NCBI GenBank assembly: GCA_945487035.1
Contig: CALYTI010000024.1
Coordinates: 1 to 33,085 of the forward strand
DNA: 33,085 nucleotides
Reading direction: 5' to 3'
From: an uncultured Bacteroidales bacterium
GTDB lineage: Bacteria > Bacteroidota > Bacteroidia > Bacteroidales > UBA932
Shown here piece by piece: positions 7,895 to 16,750 of the stretch. The translations under genes were made by a program, and so were the position numbers. Below the pieces are notes generated by a model. It was given only the letters and a program-made list of their open reading frames with translations, was not told the DNA's origin and did not search any database. Each line of letters opens with the position of its first letter. Position 1 is the stretch's first letter.

Positions 7895-10855
7895 TTATCT
7901 TGTCTGAAGAATTATATTGCTCTTAGCACCGACGCTGAGGGCGGCCGGGTTCACAGCCTCTCCCGTAATCACGTCGAACCACTGCGCATCGATTCCGAGC
8001 TCGGCATAGTCCGCCCAAGGAACATCAACGCTCTTTTCGTTATTGTTCACAAACACAAAGACCTTCTCCTTCTGCCCGAGCCTGAACATAGCGTAAGTGT
8101 TGTCCCTGCGCAGGAAATGCTTCAGCTCTCCGTTATGCACAGCCTCGCAGCCCTTTCTCCAGTTGAACAGAGCCTTGAAGTAGTCGTGCATATCCTTGGC
8201 CTGCGGGTCTTTCTCCCATTCGAGAGGGAAGTCCACGCGAAGTCCGCCGTGTCCCTGGCTGCGGTCCTTGGAGACTGCAAATACCTCGTCCGCATAGAGC
8301 ACCTGTGGTATGCCCCTGAGGGTGGCCAGCAGAGCGAAGGCGTTCTTGACACTGCCTGCATCCTTGCCGAGGCAGTCTGCAATTCTCTCCTGGTCGTGAT
8401 TGCCCGTAAAGATAAGCATATTATCCTTATCGTGATAATACTGGTCGTTGGCTACGCAGTCGTAAACCTTCACGAGACCCTCATCCCAGTTGACCTTTCC
8501 ATGGTAGGACAGAGCCTGGCAGAACGCGGTCTGCAGAGGGAAGTCCATAATTGAAGGAAGGTTGGAGTTGAAGCCGTCCCTGTTGGGATTGCCTGCCTGC
8601 CAATATGCAACCTGAGGCACATTGTTGGACCACACCTCACCCACAATGTTGATGTTCGGGTACTCGCTGCGGACAGCGGCGCACCACTCGGACATAGGGA
8701 CTTTCTCGTTGTACGGGTAGGTATCAACGCGAAGACCGTCCAGGTCAGCCCACTCAATCCACCACACTGCCCACTGCTTGAAATACTGCAGCAGGTAAGG
8801 GTTGTCCAGATTCATATCCGGCATCGAGCGGTCAAACCAGCCGCTCTCCATATTGTAGCGGTCGATTTCGGCCATATAAGGGTCGTTCTGCACTGAGAAG
8901 CAGCAGTTGGAGTGGGTGTATTCCGGCCAAACGTGAATCCAGTCCTCAAAAGGCAGGTCCTCCATCCACCAGTGGCGGTCGCCGCAGTGGTTGGTGACAA
9001 TGTCCATAATCATCTTTATGCCGTGGGAGTGCGCGTCACGCACGAGCTCGCGGTACTCCTCGTTGCTTCCGATGCGGCTGTCGATATGGTAGTAGTCCGT
9101 GCAGGCGTAGCCGTGATAGCTCTCCCTGTCTACATTGTCCTCAAGCAGAGGGGTATTCCAAATGGCAGTAACGCCAAGGTCCTCAAGGTAGCCAAGCTGG
9201 CTTGCGATACCTGCGATGTCGCCTCCGTGGCGGCCGAAGAAGGCCTCCGGATTTGCCTTCTCGGTGGTAACGGCGCTGTTGTCGTTATACGGATTGGCGT
9301 TGACGAAGCGGTCCGGCATAATCAGGTACATCAGGTCGGCGGAAGTGAAGCTCTTCCTCTCGGCAGAGCCTTCGCGCCTTTCGAGCAGCTCGTAAGGGAT
9401 GCTGAAACTCTTCTGCCCGTTGGTGAAGTGCAGGCGGTAGGTGCCCGGCTTTGCATTGGCAGCGATTTCCACATCCACGAAAAGATAGTTCGGGCTGTCT
9501 GCCTTATGCACTCCGCTCACGCGTACGCCCTTCGCATCTTTGAAGCTGGCGGTCCATTCGCCAATTCCCTCGCCCTGCACGAGCAGCTGCAGAGGGGTCT
9601 TCATACCCGTCCACCAGCACATAGGCTCTACGCGGGAGATGCGGTCGGCTTCGGAAGATATGCTCCAGCTCCAAGGCGCCTTGAGAGCTACGCTTACCGT
9701 AACCTCGTCCCCTGCCTTGCGGCGGATATAACGAATTTCGTCATCTCCGCTTTCCAGCAGTTCGAACTCCGCGTCTGCATCGAGAGCAGGGTGGATATGG
9801 CGCTGCCCTGCAAGGTAGCGGTAGAACTCGGCATATTCACCATTACCCCAATGAGGAGCCTCGTCCTTCTCGAAGAACTTGAAGCGCCAGCTGAGGCCGG
9901 CCTCCTGACCCGTGTAAATCAGCGGAAGGCTGTTCGGAAGGGTCCAGCAGAGCACGCTCATAGCCTGCCAGGCCTCGCCCATTCTTTCGAATTCGGTGCC
10001 CGCCCAGCTGTTCTCGTCGTGGTTGGAGGTGAAGCAGAGCCTCTTGCGGCCTTCTGCCTGTGCGAAAGTCTGCACCTCCTCTACAAGCTCGGTCTTGCCC
10101 TTGCGGCCCTGAGCTATGTCGTTGAGCAGATGATGGAAACGCCAGGCATACATAGCGTCGAACCCTGCCCTGTGCATCCAGTCCTCCTCAGCCTCTGCGA
10201 GGAAGAACAGAGGACGTCCCGCCTCCTCGCGAAGAGTGGCGATGGTCGGGGTCCAGAAGTCTTCAGGTACGAGGAAGGCCATATCGCAGCGGAAGCCGTC
10301 CACTCCCCTTGCTACCCAAAAGCGCATTGCGTCCAGCATAGCCTCACGCACGCCCTGGCAGCCATAGTTGAGTTTGGCGATATCGGTCCAGTCGTATTCG
10401 ATGATGGTGTTGCCCGCCTCATCCCTGTAGTACCACTCGGCAGGTTTCTCGGTAACCCAGGCGTGGTCCGGTGAGGTATGGTTTGCAACCCAGTCGATAA
10501 TCACTTTCATACCCAGACCGTGAGCCTTCTCAACGAAGGAATCGAAGTCCTCCAGAGTACCGAACTCCGGATTGGTGGCGCAGTAGTCCTTTATGGCATA
10601 GTATGAACCCAGGGTTCCCTTGCGTCCCTTCTCTCCGATAGGGTAGAGAGGCATCATCCATACTATGTCCACGCCCTGTTCCTTAAGTCTTGGAAGCTGG
10701 TCCTCGGCAGCTTTGAAAGTGCCTTCCGGAGTGAACTGGCGTGTGTTCAGCTCATAGATTACTGTATTGTTCCAGCCGGCCTTCTCCGTCTTTGGAGCGC
10801 CTGTGCAGGATGCAAGCAAAGCGATAGCTGCTGCAATATGAGTCAGTCGTTTCAT
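7895..10855 (-). CDS. Lipoprotein with two complete GH13 amylase modules (alpha-amylase + SusA-like neopullulanase)
   Basis: The 986-residue product carries two full GH13 barrels. It starts with a lipoprotein signal (LLASC, Cys17) and lacks an acidic export motif after the Cys, so a periplasmic position is likely. Module 1 spans about 28-395: region I DWVANH (121-126), nucleophile Asp191 in GFRCD, acid/base Glu221, stabilizer Asp280 in SNHDEN. Residues about 398-495 match the N-terminal beta-sandwich of SusA/cyclomaltodextrinases (RISRVEPMCWWTGM). Module 2 spans about 500-985: DIVTNH (618-623), Asp711 in GLRVD, Glu740 in GEVW, Asp821 in GNHDQER. All catalytic residues are present in both. The SusA-type half suggests hydrolysis of imported malto-oligosaccharides or pullulan. 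An in-frame TTG lies two codons upstream, but the ATG at 10855 is chosen because it overlaps the CotH stop as ATGA, implying translational coupling. Confidence 0.93.
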   Translation of the reverse strand: MKRLTHIAAAIALLASCTGAPKTEKAGWNNTVIYELNTRQFTPEGTFKAAEDQLPRLKEQGVDIVWMMPLYPIGEKGRKGTLGSYYAIKDYCATNPEFGTLEDFDSFVEKAHGLGMKVIIDWVANHTSPDHAWVTEKPAEWYYRDEAGNTIIEYDWTDIAKLNYGCQGVREAMLDAMRFWVARGVDGFRCDMAFLVPEDFWTPTIATLREEAGRPLFFLAEAEEDWMHRAGFDAMYAWRFHHLLNDIAQGRKGKTELVEEVQTFAQAEGRKRLCFTSNHDENSWAGTEFERMGEAWQAMSVLCWTLPNSLPLIYTGQEAGLSWRFKFFEKDEAPHWGNGEYAEFYRYLAGQRHIHPALDADAEFELLESGDDEIRYIRRKAGDEVTVSVALKAPWSWSISSEADRISRVEPMCWWTGMKTPLQLLVQGEGIGEWTASFKDAKGVRVSGVHKADSPNYLFVDVEIAANAKPGTYRLHFTNGQKSFSIPYELLERREGSAERKSFTSADLMYLIMPDRFVNANPYNDNSAVTTEKANPEAFFGRHGGDIAGIASQLGYLEDLGVTAIWNTPLLEDNVDRESYHGYACTDYYHIDSRIGSNEEYRELVRDAHSHGIKMIMDIVTNHCGDRHWWMEDLPFEDWIHVWPEYTHSNCCFSVQNDPYMAEIDRYNMESGWFDRSMPDMNLDNPYLLQYFKQWAVWWIEWADLDGLRVDTYPYNEKVPMSEWCAAVRSEYPNINIVGEVWSNNVPQVAYWQAGNPNRDGFNSNLPSIMDFPLQTAFCQALSYHGKVNWDEGLVKVYDCVANDQYYHDKDNMLIFTGNHDQERIADCLGKDAGSVKNAFALLATLRGIPQVLYADEVFAVSKDRSQGHGGLRVDFPLEWEKDPQAKDMHDYFKALFNWRKGCEAVHNGELKHFLRRDNTYAMFRLGQKEKVFVFVNNNEKSVDVPWADYAELGIDAQWFDVITGEAVNPAALSVGAKSNIILQTR

Positions 10856-12288
10856 TTGCAATATTTGTTGATTGTTTCAGTTTTGACCTGGAAGAAGTTG
10901 TTGGAGCCTGTTTCCAGCAGTCTGTATTCTCCGTGATTTCCCCAACTTGCAGGGACATCTCTGATGGAGCAGTCCTCTCCAGTGTCGTTGGAGACATAGT
11001 CCTTTATCTGCATCTGCCAGTTCTCGATGCGCTGGATGGAAGCAGTGTAGTAGAACAGTGCGTTCTTCTCATCCACCAGCTCAAGCAGGGCCTGACGATA
11101 GATTTCCCTGAAATCCTCGAACTTCAGAAGACGGTAAATCAGCGGGTTGGAGTTGTTTCCCCAATTGAACGGATCCTGCCTTCCGGAATCCATCATTGAA
11201 GAGGTTCCGAGGGTGTTGTCGTAATCGTAAGGGATGAAGAAGAACTTGTAGTCGTACTTGTCCGTGGTATTGAAATAGATATAGTAGTTGTTGCAGTTGT
11301 TCCAGTAGTCATCCCACATTCCGCAAACCACATTCACGGCGTAGGTGCGAAGCAGCAGAGGCACATCGCACACCTCCTGAATCCACTTGTAGAAGCTGTC
11401 GTCACCCTTGCCGTTGAGCTTGAGAATGAAATCCTGAAGCTGCTGCTTGGCTGCCTCGAAATCGTTGTCGTCCGACTTCATCTCGTAGGTGAATTCGGCA
11501 TCCGAACCATCGTCCACACCGAAGTTCGCATTTGTGGAATTGAGGGTTGCTCCCCAGCGGCATTTCCAGAGGTTTCCGTCAGCTCCTTCGAAAAGCGTGG
11601 CGCGGGCCTTGAGGTAGCGGGTGTCTATAGGCTCTATCATATCATAGACTCCGTAGTAAGTCTCCTTCCCGTCCACTTCGAGCCACAGGCGGCAGTAGGT
11701 GGTGAATGGTGCGGTCCACACGCTGTCCCTGCGGAAAAGGTCATAGCAGTAGAGCTCGCGCACATAGGCCGCATCGTCCTTGAACCATTTGAGATTGGCT
11801 TTTCTTGCGCCGTGAATCTCGTGCTCGGAATCTTTGACGAATTTGCGGAAGTTCAGTCCGAAGTGGCAGTGGTGCATCCTGCCTTCGTTGTCCTGAGGCC
11901 TGCGGCGTGAGGTGTTGCCTCTGAGCCTGAGACCGGCATTGGTGATGTCCGTTTTTTCCTCACCTTTGATGTAGGTGATGTCGCAGCTGACATACTGCTT
12001 GGTCTTGGGATTGGCGTCATAGAGCGAGAGGAGCTTTGCCCACTGCTCGGCTGAGACTTTGACGTGGATTTCCGGAATCACCGAGGTGTCGTACATATAC
12101 TCAAGTCCGGTCTTGGTCATATTGATGGCCGGGACTACCGGGTCGTCCGGTTTCTCCGGATCCTTGACCTCCGTGGAGTCCTTGTCCGAAGGTTTCTGCC
12201 CCGGATCAATAGGGGTCAGGTTGATGCCGTCACACGCTGCAAGACAGGCCAGCAGCGGCAGGCAGAGGAGTGCTTTTCTGAGATTCAT
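10852..12288 (-). CDS. CotH kinase family lipoprotein
   Basis: The 478-residue product has a lipoprotein signal (LLACLAAC, Cys19), then a Pro/Asp/Lys-rich linker (about 20-55), then a CotH-type domain. Family hallmarks visible are GLRLRGNTS (about 120-130), LWLEVDGKETYYGVYDMIEP, and the metal-binding motif IPYDYDNTLG. CotH proteins have an atypical protein-kinase-like fold; in Bacillus spores CotH phosphorylates coat proteins, and many secreted homologues have no known substrate. It sits inside the starch operon, 10 nt after the GH13 lipoprotein gene and overlapping the double-GH13 gene by 4 bp, so it is co-expressed with amylases. Whether it phosphorylates a protein or sugar, or only binds glycan, cannot be told from sequence. 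Confidence 0.88.
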   Translation of the reverse strand: MNLRKALLCLPLLACLAACDGINLTPIDPGQKPSDKDSTEVKDPEKPDDPVVPAINMTKTGLEYMYDTSVIPEIHVKVSAEQWAKLLSLYDANPKTKQYVSCDITYIKGEEKTDITNAGLRLRGNTSRRRPQDNEGRMHHCHFGLNFRKFVKDSEHEIHGARKANLKWFKDDAAYVRELYCYDLFRRDSVWTAPFTTYCRLWLEVDGKETYYGVYDMIEPIDTRYLKARATLFEGADGNLWKCRWGATLNSTNANFGVDDGSDAEFTYEMKSDDNDFEAAKQQLQDFILKLNGKGDDSFYKWIQEVCDVPLLLRTYAVNVVCGMWDDYWNNCNNYYIYFNTTDKYDYKFFFIPYDYDNTLGTSSMMDSGRQDPFNWGNNSNPLIYRLLKFEDFREIYRQALLELVDEKNALFYYTASIQRIENWQMQIKDYVSNDTGEDCSIRDVPASWGNHGEYRLLETGSNNFFQVKTETINKYCK

Positions 12289-12298
12289 ATTGCTTCAA

Positions 12299-15151
12299 TC
12301 AGAATTTGGTGACGAGACGGAATTCGCCCGGCTTGAGATTTACCGTGAGTTTGCCGTCAGTTACATTGTATGTATTGTTTCCGAATGCCTCATACTCCTT
12401 CCACTCTCCGTTCTCAGGCATAAGGGCGGTGATGTCTTTGGTTGTAGAAGTGAAGTTGCCGATAACGGCGAACTGCTTGCCGTCCACGGAAGAGAAGAGG
12501 AACCTGCCATAATCCCAGTCGCCCTTTGAAACATACCAGCGGAAAGAAGCATCCGCGTCAAAGAAACGAGGATTCTCCTTGCGGAACTTCAGAAGACCGC
12601 AGTATGTGTCATACAATGCCTTTCTGTCCTTATTGGCAAGATATTCCTCCGTCATAACCGGTTTTTCTGAAGTGTCACCGTTACCTCCGGAGATATCATA
12701 GCCGAGCTCTCCGAACTGCCAGATCATCTTAGGTCCCGGAACTGTAAGGAAGAATGCGGCGCAGCACCCCGCCCTGCGCATGGCAGCTGCAAATACATCG
12801 TCAGTTTCAGGCTCTTCCGGACGCTTTCCCTGCTCCATAAGCCATACTTTTCCGGCTTCAGGGCTGAAATAGATATCATAAGAGCCGGCAGCCGGAACGG
12901 CCATATCCTGAGAGGATGAACCGAGAGTGAGTTTGTAATCAGAATTGAGAGGCAGTTTATAACCCTTTGCAGATGCACCGTAGTTATATGCATCGTCCCA
13001 GGTAGAATTCCCCCTGATTTTGAACATATCATCAGCTCCGAACTCCACACTCTTGGATGAATAGAATGCTCCGTCCTTTGAAAGAGTGATGTCAGGGTCG
13101 GTTCCCCAGCCTGTTATTGTCCCGCAGATTCCCCACGAGACGGACTCGACAGATACTGTTTTGCCGTAGCAGATGCGCTGTTCGTCGTGGCTTTCCATAT
13201 AGGATACAAAACCGCCGAACGGCTGGTTTGAATACGCAGCAGAGATGTCTTCGCTGTTTCCGCTCATCACGGAACTGTAGGCATAGTTGCAATTTCTCCA
13301 AAGCTGCATTCCTGCCTGGGCGAGTTCTTTCTCCTCACCTCCGTCTGCGAAATGTTCGAGAATCATAACAGCATCAGGGTTTACACTATGGATGTGCTGG
13401 TAGTAGTCCTTAAGAATAGCGATACGGGATGCGTCATAAGCACTCCAGGAGCTTACGCTGCTGCCCGAATTCTTCTGTGTCAGACCCTTGGATAGGTCAA
13501 AGCGGAAGCCGTCCACATCATACTCGGTCAACAGGTACTCAAGACTCTGCTTGATGTGAGCCCTGATGAAAGGATTCTCGTGGTTGAGGTCGCTGAAGAC
13601 ACTGAACGGATGCGTTGCCACCTCGTTATAAAGTTCTGTATCCCCGAGCTTTACGAGAGTGCTGATTCCGGTCAGATGGTTGAACACCACATCAACCAGG
13701 ACAGCTATTCCCCTTGCGTGGCATTCGTCTATGAATTCCTTGTACTCTTCGCGTGTGCCGTAGGCTTTGTCCAGGGCGAAGTAATGGTTAGGGTTGTAGC
13801 CCCAGCTGAGGTTTCCGTCGAATTCCTGGATAGGCATCAGCTCAATTGCGTTGACACCAAGAGTCTGTAGATAATCCAGCTGAGCCTTGGCTCCTGCCAG
13901 ATTCTTGGTCTCGGAGAAGTCGCGCAGCAACAGCTCGTAAATCACAAGGTCGTTCTTGTCTTCAATCTTGAAGTCTTTGTGTTTCCAGTTGTATTCAGGT
14001 CTGTTGATTTGGAATGCAGAAACAAGTGCTTTTGCTCCTTCCGGGAAAGACGGGCAACCGGGGATGTACTGATCATTCCACTGGTCATATACAATTTCGG
14101 TATAAGGGTCGCTGAGACGCAAATCGCTGTCTGTATCAGTACCCACGCGATACTGGAACCTGTACTCTTTGTCAGGGTCGAAACCGCTCAGGGTAATCCA
14201 CCAGCAGTTCGCATCCTTGTCGCGCTTCATCGCTCCCTCAGGTACGCGCTCCCAGTTGTTCCAGTCACCGACTATGTAGCAATAGCTGGTGTGAGTTCTG
14301 TCGTATAGGGCAAATGTGACACTGTTGTCTTTGTTGTAATTGATGCCGTATGTTGCTCCTTGAGGCAGAGGCTCATAAACAACCTGCTCAGGAACAAACG
14401 GTGCATACTGGTACTTGTCATCGACAACACTGTTGAACTGGTCTTGCGGATGACTCTTGATTGATCCATCAGCGGAACGCACAATGATGGCAATCATATT
14501 GACAGGAGTTTCTCCCGAACCGAAATATTCCCTGATTGAAGGCTCAAGCTTCAGCTCCCAGGAGTTGTCTCCAACTTTTGTGAAATGCACTTTCTCATCA
14601 GTCGTACCCCAATCGGAAGGAACGAATGACCATTCCCCGTCATATACGACACCGAGGTGTCCGTACAACTCTCCCGTATGTCCGTAGAGAGGATTGCTTT
14701 TGTCCGGATTGAACTGGATGGTGCACGCTTCGTCGGCATTAGGCAGTGATGGGACGACGCTTATTCCGGACGCAGGGTCCGGAGACACAACATCTGAATC
14801 AGAGCCTGGATTGTTGGTGCCGGCTCCTGCCTGAACAATATTGACCTTAACATCCTCAACCCCTGCTGCACTGATGGTCAAAGTGGTCTGCCTTTTCTGA
14901 CCGCCCGCATTTGATGCGGCAATAACTGAAATCTGAGACTCACCGTTGCCGGACAGCTCTGAGGCTGTGCACCAATACACGCCTTTAGGTACATTGATTG
15001 CCCAATCGCCGTCACATTTTACAACAAGAGTCTTACTTCCGCCTTCTACCGGGAAGCTCAGCTGCTGAATGTCAGTATTCAGAAAGCCCACTTCCTTGGT
15101 GCAGGACAGGAACAGCATCAAGATGCTGAGAATGCTTAATAATCGTTTCAA
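12299..15151 (-). CDS. Surface GH13 amylase/pullulanase-type lipoprotein with BACON and inserted starch-binding module
   Basis: The 950-residue lipoprotein (MLFLSC, Cys17, then TKE) is the likely surface starch hydrolase, filling the place of SusG. In order it has a BACON-like domain (about 25-108), a beta-sandwich (about 128-250), a CBM48-like module (about 260-365, SYCYIVGDWNNWERV), then a GH13 barrel. Catalytic motifs are DVVFNH (487-492), nucleophile Asp552 in GFRFD, acid/base Glu599, and Asp656 in MESHDEQR. Between region IV and the end of the barrel, residues about 665-778 form an extra beta-rich module (DMFKIRGNSTWDDAYNYG; YDIYFSPEAGKVWLME) like the SusE/SusF starch-binding domains. 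Translation starts at a TTG codon: no ATG gives a proper signal peptide, while TTG gives MKRLLSILSI. Confidence 0.92.
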   Translation of the reverse strand: MKRLLSILSILMLFLSCTKEVGFLNTDIQQLSFPVEGGSKTLVVKCDGDWAINVPKGVYWCTASELSGNGESQISVIAASNAGGQKRQTTLTISAAGVEDVKVNIVQAGAGTNNPGSDSDVVSPDPASGISVVPSLPNADEACTIQFNPDKSNPLYGHTGELYGHLGVVYDGEWSFVPSDWGTTDEKVHFTKVGDNSWELKLEPSIREYFGSGETPVNMIAIIVRSADGSIKSHPQDQFNSVVDDKYQYAPFVPEQVVYEPLPQGATYGINYNKDNSVTFALYDRTHTSYCYIVGDWNNWERVPEGAMKRDKDANCWWITLSGFDPDKEYRFQYRVGTDTDSDLRLSDPYTEIVYDQWNDQYIPGCPSFPEGAKALVSAFQINRPEYNWKHKDFKIEDKNDLVIYELLLRDFSETKNLAGAKAQLDYLQTLGVNAIELMPIQEFDGNLSWGYNPNHYFALDKAYGTREEYKEFIDECHARGIAVLVDVVFNHLTGISTLVKLGDTELYNEVATHPFSVFSDLNHENPFIRAHIKQSLEYLLTEYDVDGFRFDLSKGLTQKNSGSSVSSWSAYDASRIAILKDYYQHIHSVNPDAVMILEHFADGGEEKELAQAGMQLWRNCNYAYSSVMSGNSEDISAAYSNQPFGGFVSYMESHDEQRICYGKTVSVESVSWGICGTITGWGTDPDITLSKDGAFYSSKSVEFGADDMFKIRGNSTWDDAYNYGASAKGYKLPLNSDYKLTLGSSSQDMAVPAAGSYDIYFSPEAGKVWLMEQGKRPEEPETDDVFAAAMRRAGCCAAFFLTVPGPKMIWQFGELGYDISGGNGDTSEKPVMTEEYLANKDRKALYDTYCGLLKFRKENPRFFDADASFRWYVSKGDWDYGRFLFSSVDGKQFAVIGNFTSTTKDITALMPENGEWKEYEAFGNNTYNVTDGKLTVNLKPGEFRLVTKF

Positions 15152-15167
15152 GTTGTGTCGTATTTGT

Positions 15168-15198
15168 AAATCAGTGGCCCGGCCGGGGCCGCTGATTT
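15168..15198 (-). other. 13-bp hairpin in the leader of the GH13 lipoprotein gene
   Basis: A stem of 13 pairs (15168-15180 with 15186-15198, one G-U) with a 5-nt loop ends 16 nt before the TTG start of the amylase gene. On the minus strand no T-run follows, so it is not a classic terminator. It could protect the 5' end of a processed mRNA or mask the start region. Confidence 0.6.
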
Positions 15199-15222
15199 AA
15201 GTTATTAACGGTTTTAATTGAA

Positions 15223-15255
15223 AGACGCGCCGGCGCCAAAATGGCCGGCGCGTCT
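15223..15255 (-). terminator. GC-rich hairpin after susE (terminator or attenuator)
   Basis: A perfect 12-bp stem (15223-15234 with 15244-15255, AGACGCGCCGGC and its complement) with a 9-nt loop lies 23 nt after the susE-like stop. On the minus strand it is followed by TTCAATTAAAA, a weak T-tract. It probably stops or slows part of the transcription between the binding-protein genes and the enzyme genes. This gap (15152-15278) is the only large one inside the operon. Confidence 0.6.
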
Positions 15256-15278
15256 GATCTTAGACTCGACAGAGCAAA

Positions 15279-16727
15279 TTACTTGATAGAACCGGTCTCG
15301 GTGTTGAAGTCGAGAGTAACGGTCTGACCTGCAGTTACAGGAACAGCAGTCTGGTCTCCACCTGTTGCGCGGTAAACGATTTTACCGTCATAGATATTGA
15401 ACTCAGACTGCCACCAGTTGTCCTCGTTTCCAGGGATCTTTGCATACATACGGAGGTCTCCGTCAGCTACGAGAGTAGCGGTAGCGGTTGTTCCGTTGGT
15501 GAATGGGTGCTTACCCACATACCAATCTTTATCATCACCGAAGCAAGGACCCATACCGTAGATCTCAGCAGGAATTACGGTAACCTTGTTGCCGAGGAGG
15601 TCAACGATGATGGTGTAGAGACCGTCAGCCTCAACCTTGTTGTTGCCAGGGGTTACGAAGCCCTCGTTTGTTCCGAGTGTGCAGAAGTCACCGTTCCACT
15701 CCTTAATAGCGCAGAACTTGAACTCTGTGTTGGTGGTCATATAGCGGACAGCCCAGAACATTCCCTCGTGGCTGTGAACAGGAACCATAGATACAACACT
15801 TGCTGCACTCCAATCCCAGTTACCGAACTCATTACCGATGATGTACATAGTCTCAGGGGTAGTTGACTTCTGGGTGCACTCAGCAGTGAAGGTGAAAGGA
15901 TCACCGATAGCTCCTGCCTTAGGAGAATAGTTGAGGACAATCTTGTAGAGACCGCCGTCGGTAACCTTGATATTGCCGAACTCTGATCCTACGCCAAGCT
16001 TGCCGGAAGCATCAGCACCGAGAGAAACCTCAGCCTTAACGATACCGTCAGCATCGAGGTTGATCTTCCAACCGTGGCAGGAAGCGAACTTGAACTCGCC
16101 GTTCTTTGCGAGATTCTGGTCTTCCCAAACCCAAGTGATGGCGCCGTTCTCTCCGAGAGTAGCTGTACCTGCGGTGAAGCCCCAGCCGTTCATACCTCCG
16201 CGAACACCGAAATCAGCCTTGTGGACGATAATCTGTGCTCCCTCCGGAAGATCACCAAGAGAGTTGTTGTCAAGAACGATGTGATAGAGACCGGTCTCCT
16301 TAACCTGCATCTTAGGAGCGTCCTCACCGATGATGAGTTTTCCCTGGAGGATAGGCATGTTAGGGTTGTCTGCGTAGTTCTTGCAGTCAGGATCGTTCTC
16401 ATCGTAACCGTAGTTTACTTCCTGGAGGTTTGCTCCGTAGAACTTCTTGTTTCCGGCTGAGTTCTCGATAAGAGCGAAATCCTTGTTGGCCTCAAGGTAA
16501 ACATACTTCTCGTACATACCCTGGCGGACAGCCTTCTCTACCTCATTGATTCCGGCAGACATAGCGTTCTTGGAGTCAACCTTTGCAGAACCTGTAGCGT
16601 CTCCGTAAACATAGAATCCGTCAAGAACGATATCATCAAGATTGATGTCATCATTCTTGTCTTTGTTGCAGGAGGTGAATCCTGCCAAAATAGCCAGTGC
16701 ACTGGCAAAAATCAAAGCTTTTTTCAT
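15279..16727 (-). CDS. susE: SusE/SusF-like outer-membrane starch-binding lipoprotein
   Basis: The 482-residue lipoprotein (FTSC, Cys20) has the acidic stretch NKDKNDD right after the Cys, like the surface-export signal of Bacteroidota lipoproteins, so it is likely displayed outside the cell. It is built from at least three beta-sandwich repeats of about 90-110 residues with Trp-rich putative sugar-binding motifs (GEFKFASCHGWKINLD; TEFKFCAIKEWNGDF; NWWQSEFNIYDGKIVY). No catalytic motif is visible. It follows susD by 23 nt. The frame is open to an upstream start at 16784, but that lies inside susD and lacks a signal peptide, so the ATG at 16727 is used. It should bind starch and hold it near SusCD. 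Whether it is the SusE or SusF equivalent cannot be decided. Confidence 0.88.
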   Translation of the reverse strand: MKKALIFASALAILAGFTSCNKDKNDDINLDDIVLDGFYVYGDATGSAKVDSKNAMSAGINEVEKAVRQGMYEKYVYLEANKDFALIENSAGNKKFYGANLQEVNYGYDENDPDCKNYADNPNMPILQGKLIIGEDAPKMQVKETGLYHIVLDNNSLGDLPEGAQIIVHKADFGVRGGMNGWGFTAGTATLGENGAITWVWEDQNLAKNGEFKFASCHGWKINLDADGIVKAEVSLGADASGKLGVGSEFGNIKVTDGGLYKIVLNYSPKAGAIGDPFTFTAECTQKSTTPETMYIIGNEFGNWDWSAASVVSMVPVHSHEGMFWAVRYMTTNTEFKFCAIKEWNGDFCTLGTNEGFVTPGNNKVEADGLYTIIVDLLGNKVTVIPAEIYGMGPCFGDDKDWYVGKHPFTNGTTATATLVADGDLRMYAKIPGNEDNWWQSEFNIYDGKIVYRATGGDQTAVPVTAGQTVTLDFNTETGSIK

Positions 16728-16750
16728 AATAATATTATTATAAGAATGAA

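Noticed and set aside
8912..10474. Open frame of 520 codons on the plus strand opposite the double-GH13 gene
   Set aside because: Antisense shadow; the minus strand carries intact catalytic motifs of two GH13 modules through this stretch.
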